DNA of 64,000 nt from Apostichopus japonicus. Lineage: Eukaryota > Echinodermata > Holothuroidea > Aspidochirotida > Stichopodidae. Below the pieces are notes generated by a model, which did no database searches, was not told the DNA's origin, and saw only the letters and a program-made list of their open reading frames with translations. Where the stretch lies: the NCBI RefSeq assembly GCF_037975245.1, contig NC_092580.1:6796501-6860500 (forward strand), read 5' to 3'. The translations under genes were made by a program, and so were the position numbers. Shown here piece after piece: positions 24,301-36,300 of the stretch. Positions within the stretch are counted from its first letter, which is position 1, and every line of letters starts with the position of its first letter.

Positions 24301-27300
24301 ATTAAAGGGGAAGTCTTACGATACGCACGTCTATGTAACAATGAGACTGATTTCTTACAGAAAAAGAATGCGTTCACAGAGAAACTGTTACTCCGTAACT
24401 ATAAAAAAGAGGAAATTGCCTCAGCCACGAAAGGCATAAAATTTGAAAACCGTGGGCAATACCTCACTACCAAACCTAAACAAAAGGAACCACCAATGGT
24501 GTTCAAGCTTACCTATACACCCCATATCAAAACCATGCATTTGAAAAATGTACTTTTGAAACATTGGCACTTAATCTCGCAACACGAGGACAGGGGCGTA
24601 GAGAATGTTTTTGTTGTTGGGGGGGTGTGGAATATTTGATTTGCCGACGGATCTGGAAGTGGTGACTGAAATGGGGGAGGGGTCTAAGGGGAGGGGGTGT
24701 CCCCCTCCCCTTTGGAAAATTTTTAGTTTTGAAACGTCCTTAGATGCAATCTGGTGCATATTTTAAGTCAAATTTAACACCGTAGAATTTCCATTTCGAT
24801 ATTATTTTTATGGCAGTCGGCAGAAGAAGAATTAATTGGGACCAATTATCGAACTGTGTTTTCTCTTTCACCGATCGTTGAAATAGTGAAACTGCGTGAT
24901 GAAAATGTTCAGAAAACTTTCCGGTAATGAGAAATAACAACATTCATTGATATACAAGCGAGAAACGTTAAAAATTGTGTACAATTCGGGAGCCATGTCC
25001 TTAAGTTTTCCACGGAGAACGAATGACATCTGCGATGACGTCATTCTGAACAGAGGATAATAACAACACATTGTCACATGATAGCACAACTCATGGGCTG
25101 CGGCCTATACGGAAGCCTTTAATTCCATTTCTTTCACTGAGTTGCCGGCGATTCTGGCACTCGTCTAGCTGAGCCTGGCTACAGTAGCTATACTGACGGC
25201 CGTGACATTATCAGTTATTTGCCGAGAGGTTTTTAACATGCAGGCGTCGGGTGATTGGATTGGTGAATGAGTTTATCAGATGAAGAACTGGAAAATCGAA
25301 ATAACCGATAAAGATACTCCCGTTCTCCTTTTCTCTATTCAGCTTTCCTTCTTTCTTCCCCTTCCGCTCTCTTCACCTTTTCTCCTTTTGCCGACAGACC
25401 CAAAATTTGCCGACAGCGACCAAATTATTGGGGGGTGTGACACCCCCACACCCCCCCCGCTCGCTACGCTCCTGCACGCGGAATTATCCAAACTGATTCC
25501 AAAAGAACCGATTCTAGCCTACAAAAGGGCCCAAAGTCTCAAAGATTTACTTGTTAGCTCAAGGTTTCATACTAACAAAGAATCAGCTGACTCTCAAGGT
25601 TCACACGAAGCTCTTTTAGATGCTCTTATTGCTGCACTATGAGTCCATAAAAACTTGTGCACAGAAAATAGATGCATTTTGAGAACGAGACGCCCAGGCC
25701 GAATATAAAATATTCAAAGGCTACTACTGATGAAGCTCCTCCTATAAAGTTTGAGAGCAGAAACCGGTCTAGTTGGTCATAAGAACCTACACTAGTCTCT
25801 CCTACTATTAACAGTACATTCAATTCACCTAATAGGTGCAATTATGTTTCACCATGAGGAGCATGCTATAAGTTCATGTTCCTCGGGCCCTCCCTTTAAA
25901 ATACTTCAGGTTCTTGGCGACTACGTTGCGTTAGATAGTGTAAAACCGCCTACACCCCCTTTCATTCAGATAATTATGATATACTTGCTAACTGTGCATT
26001 GATTTTCCCTGACAGTAATAGTCAGCACTATAGTACTGAGCCGTATCTAATTAATACGTGATGTCGCGTAGGCCTGGTAATTGCCTTAGTTTCAATTTGG
26101 AATAAAAACGATCGCGTTTCAGGGAAGAGCAGCTGGATATATATTAGGCTTTTCTTTCACCAAGTTATGCCTATTAGGAATTTGAAGTACTCCCACATAA
26201 AAAAAACGCAACTGATTTCCAAAAAGGGGGGGCCGGGGCCAGGGCCGGGTCGGCCCCCCCTGGATCCGCCCCTGATCTGTGTCATTATTCACACAGTTTT
26301 TGATAGTGTTACATTAATAATATTATGCATTTCTTTATAATTTTCTATATTATTTTTGAGGTTAACAGTAAAACAATAGAATGAAAGACAACTGCACCAT
26401 TTAACAAGCGTAAAAAGAACCATTGTGTTCATATCACAGTTGTCCTCATGTAGCATATGTGTATTAAATGTTTTCAAAGTACAAAACTTTAAAGAGTATG
26501 ATAAAGTCTATGTTTGTTTCATGTTCAAGTTCTAGTCTATGTGCATGTAACAAATAGGTCATTATTATTTCACCAGTACTCCTATATGGCAGAAGAACAG
26601 ATGATTAATGCATCTTTCAACCTTAGATGGACAGAGAAAGCAGTTGACATTGATGGTACCATCAATGGTATGTTTTTTGTCTGTGTGAAGACCATTGTGT
26701 TCAGTTCTTGATATATTCATTGCATAACTGCAGGATAGGCAAACATATTTGTCTTTAAAGCATGTTCATTAGTGAAAGAGGGTAGCATCACACAAAGTTT
26801 GATGGAAGATTTATGATGAATTTCTTATGAATCATAATTTGGATCTTTTAGGTAATTGTGTCATTAACTCATTTTCCAGTGCTTGTACTTCTTCAAATTC
26901 ATTCCCATAGTGCAGGCCTTCAATTTTGGACATGTAAATTTAATGTGCAGATGTTTGTACATGTAAAATTTTGCTTGGAAGTTAAAATCGATATTTGATT
27001 TTGGGCACCAAATTTCAACAATTGCACCAACTTTACAAAGTAATATTGATTGATCAATGCCAGAGCACTGCCTCCATATTTTCTCTATATGTACATTAAT
27101 TTGGGATGATGGATTCCATTTGATGAAATTCTTCTGTTGCCAATTAGTATTATTGACATGCAGGTATGGAATTTCAACTTTGAAAACTGTTATTTTTCTT
27201 CTTCTTTTGTGCATTCTCTTGTGAAAAAAATTGTGTTTATAAGAAAGAATGCTTTAGTGATTTTATGTTGTGAAGGTTGAGTATAACATCCTTCATCCAA

Positions 27301-30300
27301 GAAGGAAACTAACTTTTCTCTAAATTATTTATCATTTTTAAGTTTCTTTTTGTTTCAGTTTTATATAACTAATAGGGCGTAATGTTTGATCATAGCAGGA
27401 TCTTCAAAGGCATCTAGAGGTAGATTGTACTAGGATGATAAGAATGTCAGATCGCCAATCTGTTATACATTTATCAACACAGGGTTTTTATTTGTCTACA
27501 TTTCAGTGATTCTGTACAAATGTTCTGTGGACAGACCAGACTGCAGTCGCTGTTTGTCCAATATAACAACTCCTCCTGTCTTAATGTGTATTTGGTGTTC
27601 ATCACAGTCATTATGTGCTGTCAGAGAAAACTGCAACCAAGGAATACAGAAAGTGTGTACAGCTCGGCCTCAGATCACATTGGTAGGCCCTAATAGTTAA
27701 ATAACAACTTGTTTACCTTGTACATAAATTAACAAGATATTAACACAATTGTATTATGTGCACAAAACAGCTTTAGCTTTTTACCTCTAACTATCTTCTC
27801 AAAGTCCTTCACCTTACAGGACAGATTCAAGATTTTATATAGCAGGAGATGTGACCCAGTCCTTGAAGCCAACTCCCATGTAGGAGGGACCTGCAACAGC
27901 AAATAGTACATTCTGAATCATATGTAGACTATAATTTGAGTCTTGAATTTGGTTTAAGCTAACCTACGATTGTACTAATTTTTAAGTACTTTGACATAGT
28001 TGAATAGATGGCTGGGGGTGGGGGGGGGGTAAACACACCCACACTCGCCTGGATCTGTGCCTGCCTTGTCTGATTCAGAACAGGAGGATGCTTCAAGGTT
28101 ATTCTATGTGTAGAGATCATAAGAATCTTTCCCTTTCTTATACTGCTTTTGTAGAGAATCTTGACATGTTTCAATAGTTGTCTAATCCTTATAGTTGAGG
28201 CAGAAGACAACGCTTCAGTGGGCATGGTGACCACAACATGTTGTAGTTTTCTTTTAATTGACACAATTCCATCTCATCATTTGTTAGATTGAACCAACTA
28301 GTGGCCCAATCGAAGGAGGGACCATGGTTCAAATTTTCGGCACTGACCTTGGCCAGAGATTTTCAGATATTGGGAGAGTCACACTAGCTGATGTTTTGTG
28401 TGATCATGGACGTTATGAAGACCAGTACATGGTTGGGGAAAGGTGAGAAAGTTCATTTCATTGTGTTTAATAGTATATTGAGTGGTTGAATACTTAAAGC
28501 AGAGATAATTCATGTAATAGCAAGTAAATTATTGTAGGTATATGCAGTGATAGCATCATGTCTGTATCCAGAGCTACAAATTTGGGGTGGGGTACAAATG
28601 TTGGGTGATGTCCATCCTGAGGAGGGCTCTAAGGGGAGGAGATGCCCCTATCCTATTTATGGAATTAGATGCTAAATGTTACTATCATTGCCATTGTTTA
28701 AAGTACATTTGTGTAATTTTCAAGTTTTCAGCTGTGTTTTTTACAAATGAAAACAATCTGCAAAACCTTCTACAAGGGGGAGGGGGATCAAGTGCATACC
28801 ACAGAAGACTTTTTCAAGTTGAGAAGTTACTGGTCTTTACTTGACAGCAAAAGGATTTCTTTATGGTACCATAAGGACCATATTGGTCAGTGACTAATAA
28901 TATACAATCACTTTCCTACCAGCAACAATCATCCTCTGTAAAGCCTAAAAACTATTACTTTCTTTTTTAATTAGCTGCTTTTTCTTTTAATATTCAGTAC
29001 TTTATACAATACTTTTCTTTTGCCATATTTTAGTGTTACATGTATGGCAGGACAATCAGAGGTGAAGATGGGTCCGGTCTCTGTAAACTTAAGGGATGAC
29101 AGGACTTCACAGGGGGATGTTATGTTCTCTTACAATGTGAGTACATTGTATATACTTTCATTAGGATTTTTCTGTTTGTTTTTTAAGATACCAGACCTTG
29201 CCTGAGAAGGTGTCTGCTTGTATCAGTTCAGTAGTTTTGGTTTGTTTGAGAAATGCAGGTTTACAGTAGAAGTTTCAGTCAATGAAACATTGTAACATTC
29301 TTCATGGGGATCATTTGATGTTTATCAACAGGTTGTTTGCAGGTATATTCTGTGAGAAATTATCCTTTAATATAGTTTTGGTAGGTGGTGTTTTTCTCTG
29401 CATCCCTATAGAGCCTGCTAGCTAGCCTTCCTTTTGAAAGTGATTCCCTTGTTCGAATTTATGTGTGTATTTTAGTTTCTCAAATACTGATTTGACATAA
29501 TAGATTCATCATTGGTAACACTACTTTTAAAAGTACTGAGATTAGCCTTCATAGGTATTACATGAGTAAAAAGGAAGTGAAAGACAATGCATTGGAATGA
29601 TTTTTACAGTGTAGCATACATAGACAGGTCCATTGTTTGTTCCATTGATGGGAATATAATAATGATATCACACTTAATAGTCATACATATAAAAAAACAT
29701 GAAAAACAGGCATATACCGAAAGATTACCATTTCTACGTCCTTTCCTAACTCTTGTAAAAACCTGCCCTAAAATGGTCAAATTAATCATAAATTAGAGTT
29801 AACTGGGTCTGTAGAGTCTGCATTATTACAGTGTGTAATAGTGAAGTAGATAATAGTCTATGGTTTAGTACACCTAAGTTGTATTTTATTGCATGTATTT
29901 TAGATCCTCCTGCAAGCAGGAACTCGAAAAGAAGCCTCATTGGCTTATCAAAGCCGCAAGCTGACCGAAGTTCATATTTAAATCCATTATTACCAATTGT
30001 CAATTATCAACAACTCTGCAACTGGATGACATACATTAGCTTGGAGTGACTCGAACCAGGGACCTTATGATTGGAAAGCACCGGCATTAACCACTGAGCT
30101 AACACTCCTAATTAGTACCTATGGCTGTACCTAACTCCTAATACCTAACTCCTAGTTCGTACCTATGGCTGTGCCTGTTACTTAAAACTGTATTAAATCG
30201 AACCATTTACTAGAAACACTTAACAATGAAATTAATTTTGCAAGTTATTGGTTGTAAACTTAGCTGGCGCAACCATATTTCAACTATTTGCAGTATAATT

Positions 30301-33300
30301 GCACGGAATGTTGGCATATTATCTAAGTTGAAATATTATCTATCGGAAAACATACTCAGAACACTATACCAGACCCTGGTTGTCCCGCATCTCACTTATT
30401 GTTCCATTATTTGGTCTGGTACATACAACACCAACCTTAACAATCTTATAATACTCCAAAAGGCAGCCATTTGCCACATAACACACGCAGCCCCACGTGA
30501 GCACACCAGTCCCCTATCTAAGAAACTGAACTTACTAAAATTGCACGATCTCTTCAAAGTTAAGCTTGCATTATTTGCCTACAAGACCTGGAATGGATTA
30601 CTACCAGGTGCCTTTGACAATTTTTTAACCAGTAACAGAGATGTACATAATCATAACACGAGGCATGCTAATCATGCCCACTATAATCTTTACTATACCA
30701 CCATTGGAACTTTAAGCCTACAAAACCGTGCAACAAAAACATGGAATCTTCTGACGAACAATTTAAAGAGTAAAAAGTCAGTCACATCCTTTAAGAAGTG
30801 GTATTGTAAGGAAATAATAGCTAGTTACTGACTAAAACTAAATTATACCTGTCTTATCTTGTCTTGTCTTGTCTTCTTGTCTTGTCTTGTCTTTTCTTTT
30901 CGGAGTCTTTTCGGAGTCCTTTCGGAGTCTTTTCGGAGTCTTTTCAGAGTCTTTTCGGAGTCTTTTCGGAGTCTTTTCGGAGATCTTTTCATTTACGGAG
31001 TCTTTTCTTTTCGGAGTCTTTTCTTTTCGGAGTCTTTTCTTTTCGGAGTCTTTTCTTTTCGGAGTCTTTTCTTTTCGGAGTCTTTTCTTTTCGGAGTCTT
31101 CCACATTGGTAAGCTTTTAAACTTTATGGAAGACTTCCCTCCACATTGTACTTTTGTGGCAAACAAATACATATATATATAAGTTCTATTCTAATTGCCT
31201 TAGCTTTAGATGCTACTTTATCATACTCAATCAGGCATTTGTTGAATGCAAAGTTAATCATTTAGTTGTGACATTATATGGTTGAACTAGGATGACTATA
31301 CTGTATAGTAAAAGTCTGATAATACTTTAACCTTTCAAACTCTTTCCATATATCATTATTTTATATATATTTTTCAAGAATCAGTGTGAGAGAGGAATGG
31401 ATGGTAGGCTGTGTGTGATTTCAAATGTTTATATTTGTAAAGCCTTTTGATTGTCTCTTCTATTTTCATAAATAATATTTCTCATTGATTGATTCTTTCT
31501 ACAGAATCCAAAATTAACCTCATATTTTCCTGAGATTGGTCCAGCATCTGGAGGTTCATTGATAACTATTAATGGTACAGACCTAGACACCGGTAGAGAT
31601 ATAGAAGCTTTTGTTGGAAGTGAGCCATGCAGTATTACAACGTAAGAGTAATTATATCCTTGCTGAGTTACAGTCTGAACATGTCAATCTTTTGCATAGA
31701 TCTCTAAAATAATTTACAAAGAATTGATTACTACCAAATGAATTCTCCCATTCATTTTTTGATTTATTTATTTTTTACATTTCAATGTAAAGTCTGTAAT
31801 CTCAATCAATGTAGTGTAATTGCATGGCAAGATCAATAATTATTGCCATGGTCCTTTCAAGAGTCTTTGTGGTTCACTATTTTGAACTGGTCATGCTTTC
31901 TCCCAGGGAAATACAATCAACTGTTAGTTATTGACAGATTGGGCACAACTGCTTTGGCTTTGAAAGTACTGCACTCTGAGGCAGAATATTCACATTTTGT
32001 GTTTTAATAAAGTAACATATATTCCCATTTGACAACACACTTCATATTAGCAATGTAACTTATAATGCCAACACAGGGAACCCTAGTTTGTTACTGTTTG
32101 TAATTCTTAACATGGCAGGTATTGTGTGTGTTATATTTCTAACACAGACAAGCTTATATTAAGTTATTTGTTTCTATCTTTAAATGGCAGGTATATGTTA
32201 CATTCTAACACAGACAAAGTTACAGTGTGTTATTGTATGTTTTGTCATGGCAGGTATGTGATGTGTTTCATGGCTAACAAACTTACAGTATGTTATTGTG
32301 TGTATTAAAGGCTTTACATGCCAGATATGTGTGGATGTTTTCTTTCTTTTACAGTGTTTACTGTTGCTCCTGCATCAATGCATAAGTTAGGTAACTTATT
32401 CTACTTCCAACCATCATTCTTTTGTCTATTTAGTCTTATTAGTTCTTCTACTTGTTTGTTTATCTATATTTCTTAATGTTTTCCTTTTACAGAATACAAC
32501 AAGATTACATTGAATGTATTAATGTGAACTCTACAGTAAACAGTAGCCATACTGTCATGTTGCGTTTTGACAATCGCAGTAGAGCAACACTTGATGGTAC
32601 AGAATTTTTTTACATTCATGATCCAGAAGTCTCTGATGTGGATCCTAAACGGTCCATCTTATCGTAAGTTTGTTCTGGTTGAGCTTTCAGCTTAGGTGTA
32701 ATGCATCTTTTGCTTAAATTTAGAGAAATGGCAAATATTTGACAACAGAGTTGATGATTTGTAGTAAATAGGCCATTCAATAATCTTTTTTGTCTTCTTC
32801 TATTCTAGTTCATGACATCGTTCAGCTGGCATTTAAGATCATGACATTATATATTGATTACTCTCATTTTAAGGGATAATCCAGTGGCAAGTAATGGAAC
32901 ACTCAGGGTGAAAGTGTAAAACTGTGTGTAATTGATAACCCCATCTGTTGGTATCAGTGTTTATTTAAGAAAGTTGCAACCAGCACAAATTATTCTCATA
33001 TTCCCCAAACAGCAGCTTCTATGCATATGTATTTACTTCGCTCTAGCATCTGGCAATTCTTTGTGTGCGTGTATGGCCACCTCCCTTCCGTGTTCATTAA
33101 CAAAGTTGCAACCAGCACAAATTATTCTCATAATTGGTCGATATATTAAGTGTTACAGACATGTGTGGAATACTTTTCCAATTTTTATAAATAAATAATC
33201 ACTTAAACCTGTATTTGGTCTTTTTCAAAGCGGAGGGAACATGTTGACAGTCATTGGTGAAAGATTAAACAGTATCAGGAGACCAGAGCTTGTTTTTACT

Positions 33301-36300
33301 GTGGATAGTATGAAATTTACTAAGGTGAGAATATTAGAACGTCATCTCATATTTTCCTACTAATTGTTTTCGAAATTAAAATCAAGCTTCCCATAAAATA
33401 GATCTATACTTGAAATGGCAATGATAAGCTTCCAGCCTCCACCGGGATTCAATTCAGGGTCCCATCCTCTACTTGCAATCTCCTAAACTAACTGAAATGA
33501 ATGATGTAACGTCCAAAGGTTGGAATCCAGCAAAGGAAGGTTGTCTGATCCCCCAAAGACTGCCATCTATATCAAATAATAATGGTCCTGTTGGTGATGA
33601 AGTTTACCTTCATCATTGCCTCGGGGCTGATATATATCTATATATACATAATTATATTTCATGATATAAACTTGTTTGATTAATTTTTTACAGGGAAACT
33701 GCATTCTTCTTATAGAGCAGTTCTTAGTTTAACATTAATACATCTGATTATGCAGGAAAGATAAAAACAAAACAAGTAAACTGTTTAGCTGTTGTCAGAT
33801 CAAGGTTCAGAGCTGCAGGATGTTACCAGTGTGCCAATTTTATTTTATAACATATCTGAGAACCACCATCTTATATAAAGCAATGCACAGAGTTCCAGCG
33901 GGCAGGTTTTATTCACTTTATAGACAAAGATCTACCTACCGGAATATAAGCTGGTCAGAGTGACTTTAACATGACCCCTTAACAAAATTTTCTTTGAAAT
34001 ATGTTGCTAACAGATTTGTGAAATTATTGATGCTGGCATGATGATTTGTCCTTCTCCGAGCCTTAACTTCACTCGAACAAGGAGAAAGAGAGCTGATGAG
34101 GCAGGAGGTCTTGTTGATGTTGGGTTTATCATGGATGGAGTAACAGAACTCTTAACCTGGTCAATTGACAATAAGGAAACATTTCAGTATGTGCAAGATC
34201 CAGAATATGACCAGTTTGATGGCGGTGTTAGAGACTATGATGCTAATCCCAGTCTACTTAGTCTTACTGTAAGTAATTCTACTGATAGTATGATAGGCAT
34301 ATCATGAGGAAACTCATCTGCTTCAAATTACTGCTACAAAAATAAGAATTGGGATATAAGGACTTTGAAATGAATTTCATTTGACATTTGTAAACAACTT
34401 TCAGAGTGTGTGCAGATATACACCTCCCTGTCACATGTACAGTTCATCTCTATTTGTGTTACAGCAAAATAGAAAGCATATAGACCCAGCCTAGTTATAT
34501 ATTGGATATCGGTTGTTCTAACAATTTCTGACTAGTGATCAGAAGTGCGCAGTCATGCAAGGAAGTGTAGTGCACAAACTTTAACCGTGATAAATATGCG
34601 GTATGGCAGGACCTTGACCGTTCAATTTCAGTAAGACTGAAAAAAATACTTTTAATAAATTTTAATTGAAAGTAGTATGATGCACAACAGTAAAGTCTTA
34701 TGAAGGAACATAAAGATTAATTAAGTATGGACACTTACATCTGTTTGTTGTTGCATGCATGCATCTGAGACCACCAAAGTAACTTACTCTTATTCTGTCA
34801 AGATAAGATACCTCTAAATAGCTGACTCTGTGTGCTATTGAGTTCAGTTATATGTAGTTATAACAGCTGGGGCAGGTAACATTTGAGGTGTTATTTGTAT
34901 TTAAAGAGAAAATAGGAAATCCATTGCCTAAAACTGGGAGTGAAAAAAAAGCTGACATAAAGCATTTGTATACAATGAGTGTGAAGTATGCTATAAAATT
35001 ATTGTCATATAGATTGTTTCAGACAGTGAGCCAATCAAATCACTAGTAAGTATCTATCTTTATTAGGCTATAGCCCTTTACATAGCATAACTCTCTGCAA
35101 CTTCTGTGAGTGCTATACTGCATTATTTCTTCTGATTTATATTAGCGGTCGAACAAAGCAAACATGTGGTAGGTGGAATACTCAAATAATCTTCCTCTTG
35201 CTTTAGTAGTTTGTTACTGAAATATTTTAGTGATTGTAAATTATTTACTCTCATATAAAATTTCAAAACTTATAGAATTTGTCAAGTTTTTCTAGTGTGA
35301 AGACCAGCTCAAAGGGAATTTTGGTTGTCAATAGCAAAATTTAGTTGTCTCTGATGACCAAACAATTTTTTGTATAGTTTAGTTCTATTTTTGTTTGCCT
35401 GTCTCTTTTACACAGGGTAGAAATTTAAATGAAGGAAGCCAAGAAATAGATGTGAAAGTTTACATCGGTACAGAGCTGTGTGGAAATATTACTCTCACTG
35501 CTGAGTCCTTGGTTTGCACTCCCCCAGAGAACTCCCCACCAGCTGGGGATTTCAACAGGGAACAAACTGAGGGAAACTTACCATTTGTCACTGTAAGTTC
35601 AAAGATTACAGATAATTACAGAGTATTAACATAGAGGAAAATTTAATTGTCTATAATAACTCTAGTTTATCTTATACACAGTTATGTACTTCTAACAGAG
35701 AGGATTTAAGTTAATTATGATATTCTGATATGATTCTAAATCTATTTATTCCTACATTCCAAGTTCCTATTTGGAAGTACACTTCTGTAACACTTACTCA
35801 GACTTTACATCTAATCTCTACAAATTAAAACTGTCCATTTGTCGAGGAGGACTGATGATGACCTCACATTCTCATGTCAAACCTTTCTCCCTGTGTTTAA
35901 TTACTTCAATAGCACTCCTTTGGAACAGCTTGGAAATATAGTTTTCTGGCCAATCTGAGTTTGTATGGCTGGAACCATCCAGAATTACAGGCCTAGTCTA
36001 ATGTAACTCTCGTTTCAACTGCTGTGACATCCACAGAAAATACCTGTGATGGTTTTGAAGAAACCTTTCTGAAAAGTTATTGGCTCGTCATCACTGACAA
36101 AAGTCTATACGAATAAATACTATCGGTTTGTCCAAGAAGAATGATTGCCTCACGTACTCATGCCACCTTTCTCCCTTGTTAGTACCTGGAATAAACTCAA
36201 ACACATCAAATAATAACCAAGGTCGTCAACGTGTGACATTACTCTCTATATGAAACAACACAAAAGCTATGCTATACCATGCCACCACTTTATTCTAAAA

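Larger units (their letters stand above)
23469..25986 (+). mobile_element. Penelope-like element inserted in the outer TIR element
   Basis: Flanked by a perfect 15-bp direct repeat AATTATGATATACTT (23469-23483, 25972-25986). The ends 23487-23570 and 25884-25966 are about 80-bp inverted repeats of each other, a structure known for Penelope-like elements. Inside are the reverse transcriptase (23573-25642, split), and a 3' tail with a hammerhead core (25723-25778). The left inverted repeat joins directly to the coding region, so the 5' part is lost. Confidence 0.85.
23095..26274. mobile_element. Outer TIR element of a three-level nest
   Basis: Starts CAGGGGCGGAGCCAGG and ends with the inverse of CAGGGGCGGATCCAGG. 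Both ends continue into a G-run and GGCCGAC. ATCTG stands on both sides (23090-23094, 26275-26279), a 5-bp target duplication. Without the inserted Penelope-like element it is about 0.7 kb and has no coding sequence. Confidence 0.7.

Noticed and set aside
30838-31182. Open frames in four reading directions
   Set aside because: They are produced by the GGAGTCTTTTC minisatellite and have no stop by composition only.
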